DNA of 64,000 bases from assembly GCF_001953055.1 (NCBI RefSeq), contig NZ_CP019044.1:2170001-2234000 (forward strand). The letters are read 5' to 3'. The DNA is from Salaquimonas pukyongi (GTDB taxonomy: Bacteria > Pseudomonadota > Alphaproteobacteria > Rhizobiales > Rhizobiaceae). Shown piece after piece: positions 1-11,466 of this stretch (positions are counted from its first letter, which is position 1; each line of letters begins with the position of its first letter). The position numbers and the translations under genes were made by a program. The notes under the pieces are model-generated. The model was not told the origin of the DNA. It searched no databases and worked only from the letters and a program-made list of their open reading frames with translations.

Positions 1-746
1 GTCACGCCCCTGCATCCGATCGCCTGATGGGCCTTCAGCGACAGTGTCTGAATCTTTTGGTAAATATTTGGTTTAATTTCTGCCGGACACCGGTGTTTTG
101 AGCCGCCCTGGACGTATTTTGCGTCATAATCGTAGAATGCATGACCTTCCGGAATGATTTCCGTGACGCCCAGCGCCACATCGCCCATCACCGCGCAGGT
201 CAATTCGCGCCCGGGAATGTAGCGTTCGACCATGATTCGCTCGCCATAAGGCCAGTCGCTGGAATACAATTCCTGCGGCGGATGGGACTGATCCTCGCGC
301 ACGATCAGCACGCCAAAGGACGATCCCTCATTGACCGGCTTGATAACGTAGGGCGGTGCCATGACGTGCTTTTCGGCCGCATCCTTGCGATCGAGAATCT
401 TTGCTTCGGCCACCGGAATGCCGACCCGCCGGGCAATCGTCTTCGCCTTTTCCTTGTCCATCGCCAGCGCCGAAGCCAATACGCCGGAATGGCTGTAAGG
501 GATTTCGAGAAGTTCCAGCACGCCCTGAATGGTCCCGTCCTCGCCGAACGGCCCGTGCAACGCATTGAAAACGGCATCGGGATTGAGCTTTTTCAGGACA
601 TCGGCCACGTCACGCCCCATGTCCACCCGGGTGACCTTGTAGCCGGCGCGCTCAAGGCCGTCTGCACAGGCATTGCCGGAAGACAGCGATACCGGACGCT
701 CCGCCGCCCATCCCCCCATCAATACCGCCACATGCTTGGCCGCCAT
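1..746 (-). CDS. ddl: D-alanine--D-alanine ligase, C-terminus beyond window
   Basis: ATP-grasp ligase that joins two D-alanines for the peptidoglycan pentapeptide; cytoplasmic. Read from the ATG at 746, about 248 codons remain open to the left edge. The protein starts [20 protein letters not shown], the Ddl nucleotide-fold start. It continues with [14 protein letters not shown] and [14 protein letters not shown], then the ATP-grasp segment [16 protein letters not shown] and a [17 protein letters not shown] stretch. A GGAGG eight bases before 746 favours this start over the in-frame ATG at 761. It is the last dcw gene visible. Other rhizobial clusters continue with ftsQ, ftsA and ftsZ, which would lie to the left of the window. 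Confidence 0.93.
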   Translation of the reverse strand, partial: MAAKHVAVLMGGWAAERPVSLSSGNACADGLERAGYKVTRVDMGRDVADVLKKLNPDAVFNALHGPFGEDGTIQGVLELLEIPYSHSGVLASALAMDKEKAKTIARRVGIPVAEAKILDRKDAAEKHVMAPPYVIKPVNEGSSFGVLIVREDQSHPPQELYSSDWPYGERIMVERYIPGRELTCAVMGDVALGVTEIIPEGHAFYDYDAKYVQGGSKHRCPAEIKPNIYQKIQTLSLKAHQAIGCRGV

Positions 747-936
747 CCGGCTTGCCTCCATCAAACGCCACTGCGATTTCCGGCATACGGCCGGAATCAG
801 AATCCATCCGTTGCCGGAATCAATCCGGCCGGATCACTCTTCTTCCCTGTCTGATTGCTTCCCGGCTTGATACCGGTTGTCGCCGCATTTTCAGGCTGCA
901 AGCTTGTCCCCGGCTTGCTTCCGCCTGCCGCGCCGG

Positions 937-1893
937 TCAAATCCCCTCTTGGACTTCCGCCCCGTCGGCAAATCGCCCGATGCGTTTGATTTCCCAGTCT
1001 AAACGAATTCCCGAATTTTCCAAGACCTTTCGGCGGACGGATTCGCCCAGCATTTCAAGATCATAGGCTGTCGCTTCGCCGGTGTTGATCATGAAGTTGC
1101 AATGCATCTGGCTCATCTGCGCACCACCGACGCGAAAACCCCGCATGCCCGCGTCGTCCACCAGCCGCCAGGCTGAATGGCCTTGCGGGTTCTTGAAGGT
1201 CGATCCGCCGGTCTTCTCCTTCACAGGCTGCACGGTTTCGCGATGATGCTGAACCTCATCCATCGCCTTTTGGATTTCTTCGCGATCCTGCGGTCCGCCC
1301 TCAAAAACGGCAGACGTAAAGACGAGATCAGGCGCAGCCGAACTGTGGCGGTAGGTGTAGCCCATGTCGTTATGGGAAAGCACATGGCGCTTTCCCTGCC
1401 GGTCTATTGCCGTCACTTCGACAACCCGCTCGGTCGTCTCCGTACCATTGGCACCGGCATTCATGCGCAAGGCGCCCCCGATGCCGCCGGGAATGCCGTG
1501 ATAGAAGGCAAAGCCGCCAATGCCCGCTTCGAGCGCTGCCGCCGCAAGCTTCTTGTCGAGCACGGCAGCGCCAGCCTTGAGGCGATTTTGGGAAATCTGT
1601 TCGACCGCGCCAAAGCCTTTTGCGGAAAGGCGGACCACCACGCCTTCTATGCCGCCATCGCGCACCAGCAGATTGGAGCCGACGCCCACCACCGTGACGG
1701 GAACATCCTGCGGCAACCGGTTTAGAAAAAGCGCCAGATCGTCTTCGTCTGCCGGCTGAAACAGCAAATCCGCCGGTCCACCGACGCGAAACCAGGTCAG
1801 TTTCGACATGTCGGCATCGGGTTGCAGGCGGCCACGCAGCCCGTCCAACTGCCCGGACAGACGCTCCAGCAATGCTTCGCCCGCGCTAGCCAT
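937..1893 (-). CDS. murB: UDP-N-acetylenolpyruvoylglucosamine reductase
   Basis: FAD enzyme that uses NADPH to reduce UDP-GlcNAc-enolpyruvate to UDP-MurNAc, the second committed step of peptidoglycan precursor synthesis. The 318-residue protein shows the FAD-binding stretch [34 protein letters not shown], the [20 protein letters not shown] segment and the catalytic-serine region [13 protein letters not shown]. The short length and the absence of an inserted YXXN loop fit a type II MurB. It lies 11 bases after murC on the same strand. The 190 bases between its stop and ddl hold no convincing gene. Confidence 0.96.
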   Translation of the reverse strand: MASAGEALLERLSGQLDGLRGRLQPDADMSKLTWFRVGGPADLLFQPADEDDLALFLNRLPQDVPVTVVGVGSNLLVRDGGIEGVVVRLSAKGFGAVEQISQNRLKAGAAVLDKKLAAAALEAGIGGFAFYHGIPGGIGGALRMNAGANGTETTERVVEVTAIDRQGKRHVLSHNDMGYTYRHSSAAPDLVFTSAVFEGGPQDREEIQKAMDEVQHHRETVQPVKEKTGGSTFKNPQGHSAWRLVDDAGMRGFRVGGAQMSQMHCNFMINTGEATAYDLEMLGESVRRKVLENSGIRLDWEIKRIGRFADGAEVQEGI

Positions 1894-1904
1894 TGGTGTC
1901 GCCT

Positions 1905-3314
1905 TTATTCCTTGCCGAGCGCTTCAAGCTCGCCCGGCAGTGCATGGGCCCATTTGGTGATGTCACCGGCACCCAGAAAGATGACGAAATCACCCGGTTC
2001 GGCAATCGCCGCCACCCGGCCGGCGATTTCCTCAGGCCCGGATATAACACTGGCATCGCGATGGCCGGCGGCCTTCAGGCCGGAAACCAGCGCGTGCTCA
2101 TCAACGCCCTCAATCGGGCTTTCGCCTGCCTGATAGACCGGCGCCACCATGACGATATCGGCATCGTTGAAGCAGGCGCAGAAGTCGCCCATCAGATCCT
2201 GCAGCCGGGAAAAGCGGTGCGGCTGCTTGATGGCGATCACCTTGCCGGATGCGGCGGCCCTGGCCGCCTTCAGCACTGCCGTGATTTCAACGGGGTGATG
2301 GGCGTAATCATCGAAAATCTCAACCCCGTTCCAGCTTCCCGTATGGGTAAAGCGCCGCTTGACGCCCGAGAAAGAGGCAATGCCCTTGCGGATGCCTTCC
2401 TCATCGACGCCCAGCTCATGGGCAATGGCGATGGCGGCAGTGGCATTCGACACATTGTGGCGGCCCGCCATTGGCAATTCGAGGCCGGTTATCGACAATG
2501 TCTCGCCCTTCTTGCGGTCACGGATGTCCACATCGAAACGGCTTTTCGGCCCGGCAATTTCCATGTTATGGAACCGCACATCGGCCTGCCGGTTTTCGCC
2601 ATAGGTCACCACCCGCCGGTCGGTGATGTTGGCAACCATGGCCTGAACTTCGGGGTGATCGATGCAGCAAACACCAAAACCATAGAAGGGAACGTTCTCT
2701 ACGAAATCCCGAAAGGCCTGTTTGACTGCATCATAATCGCCATAATGATCCAGATGCTCGGGGTCGATATTGGTCACTACTGCAACGTCTGCCGGAAGCT
2801 TCAGGAACGTGCCGTCGGACTCGTCAGCCTCGCACACCATCCAGTCTCCGTCGCCCAGCCGCACATTGGTGCCGAGATGGTTGATGATGCCGCCATTGAT
2901 GACAGTCGGATCAAGCCCGCCAGCTTCCAGCAGCGTCCCCACCATGGAGGTTGTCGTGGTCTTGCCGTGGGTGCCGCCAATGGCGATGGCATTCTTGAAC
3001 CGCATCAGCTCTGCCAGCATCTCGGCCCGGCGCACCAGCGGAATGCGCCGCTCGCGGGCAGCCACCCGTTCGGGATTGTCCTGCTTGATGGCGCTTGAAG
3101 CGACCACCACCTCCGCTTCACCGAGATTTTCCGCCCTGTGGCCGATGTGAACGGTAATCCCCTTGGCGCGCAGGCGCTCCACATTGGCGCTTTCGGCCTG
3201 GTCGGAGCCCTGCACCTTGTAGCCGATATTGTGCAGCACTTCGGCAATGCCGCTCATGCCGATACCGCCAATGCCGACAAAATGAACGGTACCGATGGTG
3301 GCTGTCATTCTCAT
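1905..3314 (-). CDS. murC: UDP-N-acetylmuramate--L-alanine ligase
   Basis: ATP-dependent ligase that adds L-alanine to UDP-MurNAc. It has the three Mur ligase domains: an N-terminal dinucleotide fold ([13 protein letters not shown]), the ATP-binding P-loop [10 protein letters not shown] near residues 113-122, and a C-terminal domain with [10 protein letters not shown]. The reading frame is open back to a TTG at 3338 directly after murG. I chose the ATG at 3314 (MRMTATIG), because related alphaproteobacterial MurC proteins begin a few residues before VHF. The ATG at 3308 is also possible. It is 24 bases downstream of murG in the dcw operon. Confidence 0.95.
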   Translation of the reverse strand: MRMTATIGTVHFVGIGGIGMSGIAEVLHNIGYKVQGSDQAESANVERLRAKGITVHIGHRAENLGEAEVVVASSAIKQDNPERVAARERRIPLVRRAEMLAELMRFKNAIAIGGTHGKTTTTSMVGTLLEAGGLDPTVINGGIINHLGTNVRLGDGDWMVCEADESDGTFLKLPADVAVVTNIDPEHLDHYGDYDAVKQAFRDFVENVPFYGFGVCCIDHPEVQAMVANITDRRVVTYGENRQADVRFHNMEIAGPKSRFDVDIRDRKKGETLSITGLELPMAGRHNVSNATAAIAIAHELGVDEEGIRKGIASFSGVKRRFTHTGSWNGVEIFDDYAHHPVEITAVLKAARAAASGKVIAIKQPHRFSRLQDLMGDFCACFNDADIVMVAPVYQAGESPIEGVDEHALVSGLKAAGHRDASVISGPEEIAGRVAAIAEPGDFVIFLGAGDITKWAHALPGELEALGKE

Positions 3315-3338
3315 GGGAAATGGTCCGCAGCTGAACAA

Positions 3339-4448
3339 TCAGAATTTAAGTGCGTTGAGATCGCCGCCGCTGATAACACATTCGACGCAATCGGCAAGCC
3401 GCCCTGCCGCATCGGCGATGCCGGTTTTGCGGGCATTGGCCGCCATGGCGGAAAGTCTGCCAGGTTCATCAAGAGCAAGTTGCAGAAATCCCGAAATCCG
3501 TTCCGCATCCAGCTCCGCCTGTTTGACCACATAGGCGCCGTCAGCCTCGGCCATGGCAATCGCATTGGCCGCCTGATCGCCATCAAGAGACTCCGGCAGC
3601 GGCACCAGGAGGCTCGGCCTGCCGATCACCGCAAGCTCGGTGACGGAGGAGGCGCCGGCCCGGGCAATAACAAAATGCGCCCTGGAAACCTCTTCCGGCA
3701 TGCTGGTGAAAAAAGGCGCAATACCGGCTTTGATACCCAGCCCTTCATAGGCTGCCTTCAGCGCTGCTTCATCCTCTTCGCGAGCCTGCTGCACAATGGA
3801 CAATCTTGCCCTTTGCTCTTTTGAAAGCAGCGCCAGTGCGGGCGGCATCGCCTCGCTGAAGAACCGTGCACCCTGACTACCGCCGAATATGACCAGGCGC
3901 AGCGCATCGGATGCCGATCTTTCCGGGTAAGGCACGTCCTCAACAGCCAAAACCGTGGGACGCACCGGATTGCCGGTTTCCAGCGTAAGCGTGTCGGTGG
4001 CCTTGCCGACCTGGCGAAACCCGGTGGCGATCAGCTTGACCCGCGGCGCCAGCATCCGGTTGGCACGGCCCAAAATGGCATTCTGCTCATGTACGATTGC
4101 CGGCACGTTTGCCGAGGTCGCCGCCACCATCGGCGGCACGGTGGGGTATCCGCCGAAGCCAACAGCCGCCAGGGGCTTGATCTTCCGCACCAGATTGGCG
4201 GATTGACGGTATCCCCTAAACAGCGCCCAGCCGGTCCGCAGAACCGCCAGTGGGTTTTTCGATGAAAGCGTGGCCGAAGCAACCACATGAACGCTGTCCG
4301 CCGGAAACCCGGTTGTAAACCGCTCGGCGCGCTTGTCCGTCACCAGCACTGGACAATAGCCCCGAGCCACCAGTTCGTGGGCCAGTGCCTCGGCAGGAAA
4401 CAGATGTCCGCCGGTACCGCCGGCAGCCAGCAGAACCGGTTTATCCAA
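3339..4448 (-). CDS. murG: Lipid II synthase (GlcNAc transferase) MurG
   Basis: GT-B glycosyltransferase on the inner face of the cytoplasmic membrane; transfers GlcNAc from UDP-GlcNAc to lipid I. The 369-residue protein begins with the glycine-rich loop AAGGTGGHLFPAEALAHEL. It has AVGFGGYPTVPP, HEQNAILGRANR and VIFGGSQGARFF, and in the donor-binding half ARAGASSVTELAVIGRPSLLVPLP. Length and motif order are those of the family. It follows ftsW by 2 bases on the same strand and is presumably translated with it. Confidence 0.96.
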   Translation of the reverse strand: MDKPVLLAAGGTGGHLFPAEALAHELVARGYCPVLVTDKRAERFTTGFPADSVHVVASATLSSKNPLAVLRTGWALFRGYRQSANLVRKIKPLAAVGFGGYPTVPPMVAATSANVPAIVHEQNAILGRANRMLAPRVKLIATGFRQVGKATDTLTLETGNPVRPTVLAVEDVPYPERSASDALRLVIFGGSQGARFFSEAMPPALALLSKEQRARLSIVQQAREEDEAALKAAYEGLGIKAGIAPFFTSMPEEVSRAHFVIARAGASSVTELAVIGRPSLLVPLPESLDGDQAANAIAMAEADGAYVVKQAELDAERISGFLQLALDEPGRLSAMAANARKTGIADAAGRLADCVECVISGGDLNALKF

Positions 4449-4450
4449 AA

Positions 4451-5611
4451 CTAAAAACCCCGCGCCGGTGAGTACGGTTTAAGATCGAGGCCGGTTTGCG
4501 GCCCGCGCAAGCTTTCCGGACGGCGCCGGGTCAGCGCCAGTGCAAACCCCATGCCGATCGACATGGCAATCAGCGAGGAGCCGCCATAAGAGATAAACGG
4601 CAGGGTCATGCCTTTGGCCGGGATCAGTTGCAATGTCACCATCATGTTGATCATGGACTGTACTGCAAACAGCAGGGCTAGTCCGCTTACTGCCAGCCGG
4701 ATGTAGATATCGCGCTCGCGCAATGCCGTATTGAGAATGCGCAACACCACGAAGGCGAAGACCGCAACCAGAAGGATGGTGGCTATAATGCCGAATTCCT
4801 CCGACGCCACGGCGAAGGTAAAATCGGTATGGCTGTCCGGCAGATAGCGCTTGACCGTTCCTTCGCCTGCGCCCTGCCCCAGCCAGCCACCGGAGATGAT
4901 CGCCTCACGCGCGGTCTCGACCTGGAAATTGTCACCACTGCCGGTCCAGAACCGGTCGATGCGCCCGGCAACGTGGGGAAAGAAGAAATAGGCCGCCACA
5001 ATGCCCGACAAAGCCAGCAGTCCGAGCACTGCAATCCACGCCCAGGGCATGCCGGCAAGAAAGAACATGCCGCCCCAGACCGTGCCGATCAGCAGGGTCT
5101 GGCCGAAATCGGGCTGGGCGATCAACAGCGCGGCGACAATGCCGAACAGAATGATGGAAAACAGATTGCCGGGTATTTCCGGCCGTCTTGTGTTTTCGGC
5201 AAACAGCCAAGCGGAAATGATCACAAAGGCAGGTTTGACGAATTCCGACGGCTGCAGCGAGAATCCGGCAAACGATATCCAGCGCCGCGACCCCTTGACG
5301 TCGGCCCCCAAAAACAGCGTCGCCAGCAACAGGGGAATGGAGATGGCAAACAGCAACAGTGCGGCGCGGCGCACCTGCTTGGGTGTCAGGAAGGAAAGCC
5401 CGACCAGCAGCGCCAGCGAAGGCACAAGATAGATTGCATGGCGAATGGTGAAATGAGAGGGGGAAAGTCCGATGCGTTCAGCCACTGGCGGGCTTGCCGC
5501 AAAGGACAGCAAAAAACCGGAAATCACCAGGAGAAGGATCATTCCAAGCAGGAGATGATCCACGGTTCGCCACCACTCGGCGAGCTGTGAGCGGTCCGCG
5601 CGGCTGATCAT
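4451..5611 (-). CDS. ftsW: Septal peptidoglycan glycosyltransferase FtsW
   Basis: SEDS-family polytopic membrane glycosyltransferase that polymerises septal peptidoglycan with FtsI. The 386 residues contain about ten hydrophobic segments. SEDS hallmarks are present: [29 protein letters not shown], the [27 protein letters not shown]-type loop, and [11 protein letters not shown] near the C-terminus. Its start overlaps the murD stop by 4 bases, so the two are probably translationally coupled. Confidence 0.95.
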   Translation of the reverse strand: MISRADRSQLAEWWRTVDHLLLGMILLLVISGFLLSFAASPPVAERIGLSPSHFTIRHAIYLVPSLALLVGLSFLTPKQVRRAALLLFAISIPLLLATLFLGADVKGSRRWISFAGFSLQPSEFVKPAFVIISAWLFAENTRRPEIPGNLFSIILFGIVAALLIAQPDFGQTLLIGTVWGGMFFLAGMPWAWIAVLGLLALSGIVAAYFFFPHVAGRIDRFWTGSGDNFQVETAREAIISGGWLGQGAGEGTVKRYLPDSHTDFTFAVASEEFGIIATILLVAVFAFVVLRILNTALRERDIYIRLAVSGLALLFAVQSMINMMVTLQLIPAKGMTLPFISYGGSSLIAMSIGMGFALALTRRRPESLRGPQTGLDLKPYSPARGF

Positions 5612-7011
5612 GACGTCAACTCCTTCATGGCTTTAAAGCCCTTAAGTGATTTGGCCGCCTGGCGAAAGGCTTCGCCGCGAACCTCGAAATTGGGAAACTG
5701 GTCGAAACTGGCGCATGCCGGTGAAAGCAGCACCACCGGCTCATCCAGCCCGCTTTGCGCCGCGGCTGCAGCGGCGCTGGCAACTGCCTGCTCGATTGTT
5801 CCGGAGATTTCGAAAGCAACAGCCGCCCCCAGGGTAGCGGCAAACTGGGGGGCTGCCTCGCCAACCAGATAGGCTTTTTCGATGCGCCCGAAATAGGGCT
5901 GAAGCGGCTCGATCCCGCCTTCCTTGGCAAGCCCGCCCGCAATCCAGAATATGTTATGGTAGGAGGAAAGCGCCCTTGCCGCCGCATCGGCATTGGTGCC
6001 CTTGGAGTCGTTGACAAAAAGCACACCGTTGCATCTTCCGACCGGCTCCATGCGATGAATGAGACCGGGAAAGCTGGTAAGACCCCGGCAGATTTGCTCT
6101 GCCGACAGGCCTCCGCATTCTCCCGCAGCCCAGGCCGCTGCCGCATTCTGGCCGTTATGGCTGCCGCGCAATGCCGGGGCTTCTGCCATGTCGAAGAGCT
6201 GTTCCGGTTTGCCGGCACCTGCCCGCCACAGCCGGCCATCGTCAAAAAAGATGCCGTCATCAAGCGGCCCTTTTGCCGATATGGTCACCACTGACCGGCC
6301 TGCAGCCTTCAGTTCGCCGGCAATGGCCGCGGTAAATTCGTCATCAACACCGGTAATTGCCGTTGCACTGTTGGCCACCAGCCGCTTTTTTATTGCTGCA
6401 TAATTTTCCATGGTGCCATGCCGGTCCAGATGATCGGGCGACAGATTGAGCAATATCCCGACACTGGGGTCGAGGGTTGGCGCCAGATCGATCTGGTAGG
6501 AGGAGCATTCGACCACATAAACCTTGTCTGGCGCTGGCTCATCGAGCGACAGCACGGCCCTGCCAATGTTACCGCCCATTTGAACGTCGCGCCCGGCAGC
6601 GGCAAATACATGGGAAACAAGCGCTGTGGTTGTCGATTTTCCGTTCGTACCGGTGATGCCGGCGAAAACGCTTTGCGGGCATTTTTCCCGCCGCTCGCGG
6701 CAGAACAGCTCGACATCGCCAATCACCGGCTTGCCCGCTTCCCTGGCCATCTCCACCGTCCAGTGCGGCTTGGGATGGGTCAGCGGCACGCCCGGCGCCA
6801 GTACCAGTTCGTCAACGCTGGAAAAATCCACTTCCCTGAGATCGCCGGTTGGAAGCCCTTCGCCTGCCGCCGCTTCCACACTGGCGGGATTGTCGTCAAA
6901 ACAGACAAGGTCTGCCCCGCCGGCAAGCAGTGATCGTGCTGTTACCAGCCCGGAACCGCCCAGCCCGAACAGGGCAATCCGCTTTCCTTTTTCCGTGTTC
7001 GCCGCGATCAC
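5608..7011 (-). CDS. murD: UDP-N-acetylmuramoylalanine--D-glutamate ligase
   Basis: Mur ligase that adds D-glutamate to UDP-MurNAc-L-Ala. Visible are the N-terminal fold [19 protein letters not shown], the ATP loop [16 protein letters not shown], and the C-terminal [17 protein letters not shown] and [19 protein letters not shown]. Two GTG starts are possible, at 7029 and 7011. I prefer 7011 because 7029 lies inside the terminal repeat of the inserted element at 7017-7325, and an AAAGG sits about ten bases before 7011. If so, the element's end supplies this gene's ribosome binding site. Confidence 0.93.
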   Translation of the reverse strand: MIAANTEKGKRIALFGLGGSGLVTARSLLAGGADLVCFDDNPASVEAAAGEGLPTGDLREVDFSSVDELVLAPGVPLTHPKPHWTVEMAREAGKPVIGDVELFCRERREKCPQSVFAGITGTNGKSTTTALVSHVFAAAGRDVQMGGNIGRAVLSLDEPAPDKVYVVECSSYQIDLAPTLDPSVGILLNLSPDHLDRHGTMENYAAIKKRLVANSATAITGVDDEFTAAIAGELKAAGRSVVTISAKGPLDDGIFFDDGRLWRAGAGKPEQLFDMAEAPALRGSHNGQNAAAAWAAGECGGLSAEQICRGLTSFPGLIHRMEPVGRCNGVLFVNDSKGTNADAAARALSSYHNIFWIAGGLAKEGGIEPLQPYFGRIEKAYLVGEAAPQFAATLGAAVAFEISGTIEQAVASAAAAAAQSGLDEPVVLLSPACASFDQFPNFEVRGEAFRQAAKSLKGFKAMKELTS

Positions 7012-7016
7012 GTCTC

Positions 7017-7325
7017 TAGAGCCTTTCACACCCAGATTGAATCGTTTGAACGCAGGGAGTTTGGTCTTCGGCTGGAAGCGGAATGCGACACGGTGTAAAC
7101 ACCGTGAGCTTTTCCCGACGACGCCCGAAGGCTAAAGAACCAAGTTCAGACGATTGCAGAAAGATCATTTTTTCAAACACTTGGACTCCTGTTGTGGCGC
7201 CTTTTTCGCCCTGACTTCGTTGAAATCCTCGCAGGATGGGTAGACATCCTGCTGTGGTGTTTTCCTCGTCAGATGCAAAAAATCCATCCATTCAAACTGC
7301 TTCCATCTGGGTGTGAAAGGCTCTA
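7017..7325. mobile_element. MITE-like element with 21-bp terminal inverted repeats
   Basis: The whole gap between mraY and murD is one structured element. Bases 7017-7037 are the perfect reverse complement of 7305-7325, and similarity continues inward for about 13 more bases. Each end carries TA, as expected of a TA target duplication from an IS630/Tc1-like transposase (inferred). Inside are perfect hairpins: CACGGTGT/ACACCGTG at 7089-7106 and GCAGGATG/CATCCTGC at 7231-7252. A 91-codon minus-strand frame (7016-7291) crosses the element but shows no recognisable domain. No transposase gene is present, so any mobility would need help from elsewhere. Confidence 0.75.
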
Positions 7326-7332
7326 AATCCAG

Positions 7333-8418
7333 CTACCTCAGTTTCAGGGTTGAAAGGCCGATCATCGCCAGGATCACCGCAACGATCCAGAATCGGATGA
7401 CCACCTGGCTTTCCGTCCAGCCCTTTTTCTCGAAATGGTGGTGGATGGGCGCCATGCGGAACACCCGTTTGCCGGTCATCTTGTAGGAAAACACCTGGAT
7501 GATGACGGAGAGCGCCTCGACCACAAAGAGCCCGCCAATGATCGCCAGAACGATCTCGTGCTTGGTGGCCACCGCGATGCTGCCGATCATGCCGCCAAGC
7601 GCCAGCGATCCGGTATCCCCCATGAAGATCGCCGCCGGGGGTGCATTGAACCACAAAAAGCCCAGCCCAGCCCCTATCACCGCCCCACACAAAACCGCAA
7701 TCTCGCCGGTACCGAGCACAAAATGTATCTGCAGATAATTGGCGAAGATGGCGTTACCCGAAAGATAGGCAATGACCCCGAAGGAAGCCGCAGCGATCAT
7801 CACCGGAACGATGGCAAGGCCGTCCAGCCCATCGGTCAGGTTGACCGCATTGCCGGCACCAACAATTACGAAGGCCCCGAAAGCCACAAAGAAGATGCCC
7901 AGGTCGATCAGCACATCCTTGAAGAAGGGCACTGTGAGGGAGGAGGAAAACGGCTGCTCGCCATTTGCCATGATGGCGAAACAGGCAATGGCGGCAATCA
8001 GGAATTCGAGCACCAGCCGTACCCTGCCGGAAAACCCCTTGTGGCTGGCATTGGTCACTTTCAGATAGTCGTCATAAAACCCGATCAATCCGAACCCGAG
8101 CATGACCGTCAGCACCACGGTGACATAGACGCTGGTCAGATTGGCCCAGATCAGCGAGGAAACCAGAATGCCGACGATGATGATCAATCCCCCCATGGTC
8201 GGGGTGCCGGCTTTCGAAAAATGGGTTTCCGGTCCGTCGGCACGGATCGGCTGCCCCTTGCCCTGGCGAAGCCGGAGTGCCGAAATGATCGCCGGGCCAA
8301 ACAGGAAAACGAACAGGGCGGAGGTCACCAGCGCCCCGGCAGTCCGAAAAGTGATGTAGCGGAACAGGTTGAACCCGGAAAAGGACGCTGCGTATTCCTG
8401 ATACAGATAATAAAGCAT
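7333..8418 (-). CDS. mraY: Phospho-N-acetylmuramoyl-pentapeptide transferase MraY
   Basis: Integral membrane enzyme that attaches phospho-MurNAc-pentapeptide to undecaprenyl phosphate to make lipid I. The ATG at 8418 gives [13 protein letters not shown] and a 361-residue protein of family length; GGGGAA precedes it. Motifs include TMGGLIII, the acidic GFYDDYLKV, the [10 protein letters not shown] nucleotide site, [12 protein letters not shown] and the APIHHHFE signature near the end. The reading frame is open further upstream to 8505, but that part would overlap the murF end. Its stop is 8 bases from the inserted element. Confidence 0.96.
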   Translation of the reverse strand: MLYYLYQEYAASFSGFNLFRYITFRTAGALVTSALFVFLFGPAIISALRLRQGKGQPIRADGPETHFSKAGTPTMGGLIIIVGILVSSLIWANLTSVYVTVVLTVMLGFGLIGFYDDYLKVTNASHKGFSGRVRLVLEFLIAAIACFAIMANGEQPFSSSLTVPFFKDVLIDLGIFFVAFGAFVIVGAGNAVNLTDGLDGLAIVPVMIAAASFGVIAYLSGNAIFANYLQIHFVLGTGEIAVLCGAVIGAGLGFLWFNAPPAAIFMGDTGSLALGGMIGSIAVATKHEIVLAIIGGLFVVEALSVIIQVFSYKMTGKRVFRMAPIHHHFEKKGWTESQVVIRFWIVAVILAMIGLSTLKLR

Positions 8419-8452
8419 GGTGGTGTTCCCCTTCCGGCACTCCCCGGCTGCG

Positions 8453-9898
8453 CTAGCTTTCTTTTCCGGTCTTGCCGGATTCTTGTGCTTCGCCGGAAAA
8501 CTCATTTTTGAGCGAGGTAACCAGCTCCCCGAATCTTAAACCGTTGGAAGCCTTTACCATGACCACATCGCCTGAACGCAAGACTTCGAGCAATTTTGCC
8601 CTGGCTTGCTTCCAGTCTGCAAAGTGACCAGACGACTTCTTCTTGCCGAGCGCTTCGGCAAGGGGGGCAATCACGTTTCCGGCCGTAATCGTTATCTGCA
8701 CGTTGTTTTCTTCAAGCAGCCGGGAAAGCTCCCGATGCAGTTTTTCGCTTGCCTTGCCCAGTTCCAGCATGTCGCCAAGAACGGCAATCCTGCGGCCACG
8801 GCCGGCCGGCTCCGCCTCACCCAGCATCTCGATCGCAGCCCGCATGGAAGCCGGATTGGCGTTGTAGCTTTCATCGATGAGGGTAAAGCCGGCCTTGCCA
8901 TATTTCAGTTTGTGGCGTTCGCCCCGTCCCTTGCCGGTCCGGATGGATGCGCATGCTTCCAGGGATTTTTCCATATCGGCGCCAGCAAGGTGCGCAACGC
9001 CGAGGACTGCGAGAAGATTGGAAAGAAGATGCTCCCCGGGCACATTGAGCACGCCCTTGTGGACCTTGCCTCCCATCGCGATCTCGAAATGCGAGGCATC
9101 GCCTTCAATGGAAACGCTTTTAAGCCGGTAGTCGCTGCCGCGTTTGCGGCCAAATGTGAGCAGATGTTCGATGCCTGCTTCGCCAGCCAATTCCTTCAGA
9201 AGCTTGAAGCGCTTGTCATCATGATTGATCAGGCCGTACCCGCCCGGCACCACCCCTTCGAAAATCTCCGCCTTGGCATGGGCAATCGCATCGACGCTGT
9301 CGAAAGCACCCAAATGTGCGGCCGCCACATTGGTGATTACCGCAACATGCGGGCGCACCAGCTTGACGAGCGGCCGGATTTCATCGGGATGGTTCATGCC
9401 GATTTCAAAAACGCCAAACCGGGTATCCGCCGGCATGCGCGCCAAGGTCAGCGGCACGCCCCAATGGTTGTTGAAGGAGGCAGCCGAGGCATGCACCGCG
9501 CCGGACGCAGCAAGCACCGTGCGCATCATCTCCTTGGTCGTGGTTTTGCCGACGCTGCCGGTCACCGCAATAATGCGTGCCTTTGTTCTGGCGCGCGCTG
9601 CCGCAGCCAGTTGGCGCATTGCCTCCAGCACATCGCGCACCACGACGAGCGGAATGCTAATACCGCCGAGCGCCACCAGCTTTTCTTCTGCAACAACGGC
9701 AAGCCCGGCGCCCGCCTTCATGGCTGCGGTGACATAGTCATGACCGTCCACCCGGTCTCCCTTGATGGCAAAAAATGCTTCGCCCGGCTTTAGCGTTCTC
9801 GTGTCGATGGAGATGCCGGTAATCCCTTCCGGCATGGCGCCGACCGGCCGGCCCGCCGTTGCTGCCAGCAGCGCATCGCTTTCCCACAGCAGCGTCAT
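8453..9898 (-). CDS. murF: UDP-MurNAc-tripeptide--D-Ala-D-Ala ligase
   Basis: Adds D-Ala-D-Ala to UDP-MurNAc-tripeptide, completing the pentapeptide. The 481-residue protein has the N-terminal substrate domain ([20 protein letters not shown]), the ATP loop [26 protein letters not shown], and [17 protein letters not shown] in the central domain. Its start overlaps the murE stop by 4 bases (ATGA). mraY begins 34 bases after its stop. Confidence 0.95.
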   Translation of the reverse strand: MTLLWESDALLAATAGRPVGAMPEGITGISIDTRTLKPGEAFFAIKGDRVDGHDYVTAAMKAGAGLAVVAEEKLVALGGISIPLVVVRDVLEAMRQLAAAARARTKARIIAVTGSVGKTTTKEMMRTVLAASGAVHASAASFNNHWGVPLTLARMPADTRFGVFEIGMNHPDEIRPLVKLVRPHVAVITNVAAAHLGAFDSVDAIAHAKAEIFEGVVPGGYGLINHDDKRFKLLKELAGEAGIEHLLTFGRKRGSDYRLKSVSIEGDASHFEIAMGGKVHKGVLNVPGEHLLSNLLAVLGVAHLAGADMEKSLEACASIRTGKGRGERHKLKYGKAGFTLIDESYNANPASMRAAIEMLGEAEPAGRGRRIAVLGDMLELGKASEKLHRELSRLLEENNVQITITAGNVIAPLAEALGKKKSSGHFADWKQARAKLLEVLRSGDVVMVKASNGLRFGELVTSLKNEFSGEAQESGKTGKES

Positions 9899-11376
9899 GC
9901 AGCCTTGCCTCCGGCTGCGGTCAGCGCGTTGCGCAACACTTCATGATCACTGAAGGGGTGGGTTGTTTCGCCAACGGTCTGGCCGGTCTCATGTCCCTTG
10001 CCGGCGACCACCAGACAGTCTCCCTTGCCGAGCATGGAAACAGCCTCGTTTATCGCCTGGGCCCTGTCACCGATTTCCTTCGCGCCTTTGGCTGCCGCCA
10101 TGATCGCCGCACGGATCGCCGCCGGTTCCTCGCTGCGCGGGTTGTCGTCTGTAACGATTACACTGTCCGCCAGCCTGCTGGCGATCTCGCCCATGATGGG
10201 CCGCTTGCCCGGGTCGCGGTCGCCACCGCATCCGAAGACACACACCAGCTTTCCGGTCGTGAAGGGGCGCAGTGACGCAAGAACGTTTTCAAGCGCGTCC
10301 GGCTTGTGGGCGTAATCCACATAGCACGGCGCATGGCTTGCAGAATAGCCAACCAGTTCCAGCCGCCCGGAAGCGCCTTTGAGTTTCTCCAACTCATGCA
10401 TCACGGCCTGAGGCTCGCTGCCGGTGGAAATCGCAAGCCCTGCCGCAACCAGGGCATTGGCGATCTGAAAATCGCCGGCCAGTGGAAATGGCACCCGGTA
10501 ATGCCTGCCTTCATGATGGATTTCGGCAACCTGCCCGAAACGCTCATGCTCGACCCGTTTGAGCGATATATAGCTACCTGCGCGCCCGACCGTCAGCACA
10601 GTTTGGCCAGCAGCTTTCGCTGCCGCGACCGCTTTTTCGCTCCAGGGATCATCGGCAAAGATGATCGCCGGCGAGCCCGGAGAAAGCAGATCGCCAAACA
10701 GCCGCATTTTGGCATCGAAATAGTGGTCGACCGTGGGATGGTAATCCATGTGATCGCGGCCAAGATTGGTAAAGGCCCCAGCTGCAAGTCTCACTCCATC
10801 AAGCCGGAACTGGTCGAGGCCGTGGGACGAGGCTTCCATCGAACAATGGGTCACACCCGCCCCGGCAAGCTCTGCCAGCAGCGCGTGCAGCGCCACCGGA
10901 TCAGGCGTCGTCAGGCTGCCATATTCTTCGCGGCCGGGCGCGGTGACGCCCGTCGTGCCGATGCTGGCGGCGCTCTTGCCGGTCCCTTCCCAAATCTGCC
11001 GTACGAAAGAGGCAACCGATGTCTTGCCGGCGGTACCGGTAACGGCAACCATGGTTTCAGGCTGCCCGGCATAGAAGGCTGCAGCCAGCCTGGAAAGCGC
11101 CTGCCGCGGATCTTCCAGCCTTGCAACCGGTACCGGCAGCGCTTCCTGCCCCGCACCTTCATGGATCAAGACCGCCGCAGCACCCTTTTCAATCGCCTGG
11201 GAAATGTAAGCGGCGCCATCGGCAGCCGTACCCTTGAGCGCAACGAACAAATATCCCGGTGCGACCTGTCTGGAATCAGCCGTAATCCCTGCAATAGCAG
11301 TTTGCTCAGCCTGCGGTCCGAACCGCTCGTTGAGACCGTCAATTCCGGATGCCGCAGCCAGTTCACCGAGCTTCAT
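9895..11376 (-). CDS. murE: UDP-MurNAc-L-Ala-D-Glu--meso-DAP ligase
   Basis: Adds the third stem-peptide residue. The motif [11 protein letters not shown] contains the DNPR signature of the meso-diaminopimelate enzymes, so the cell wall should carry meso-DAP at position 3. Also visible are [20 protein letters not shown], the ATP loop [14 protein letters not shown] and [15 protein letters not shown]. In the ATP loop an alanine replaces the usual asparagine of GTNGKTS. It follows ftsI after 90 bases and overlaps murF by 4 bases. Confidence 0.95.
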   Translation of the reverse strand: MKLGELAAASGIDGLNERFGPQAEQTAIAGITADSRQVAPGYLFVALKGTAADGAAYISQAIEKGAAAVLIHEGAGQEALPVPVARLEDPRQALSRLAAAFYAGQPETMVAVTGTAGKTSVASFVRQIWEGTGKSAASIGTTGVTAPGREEYGSLTTPDPVALHALLAELAGAGVTHCSMEASSHGLDQFRLDGVRLAAGAFTNLGRDHMDYHPTVDHYFDAKMRLFGDLLSPGSPAIIFADDPWSEKAVAAAKAAGQTVLTVGRAGSYISLKRVEHERFGQVAEIHHEGRHYRVPFPLAGDFQIANALVAAGLAISTGSEPQAVMHELEKLKGASGRLELVGYSASHAPCYVDYAHKPDALENVLASLRPFTTGKLVCVFGCGGDRDPGKRPIMGEIASRLADSVIVTDDNPRSEEPAAIRAAIMAAAKGAKEIGDRAQAINEAVSMLGKGDCLVVAGKGHETGQTVGETTHPFSDHEVLRNALTAAGGKAA

Positions 11377-11466
11377 TTTCTATCCATTGCAATTGCGCAC
11401 GATCCGGCTTCAGGAAGTTACAAATTGCCGGTTAGCCGCTGGGAATGCCGGGCAATTCTCCGCCGG

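Noticed and set aside
797-940. A possible 47-codon minus-strand frame between murB and ddl, starting at a TTG
   Set aside because: Low-complexity Gly/Pro/Lys/Ser sequence, start nearly on top of its GGGGA and inside the murB end; no recognisable homology.
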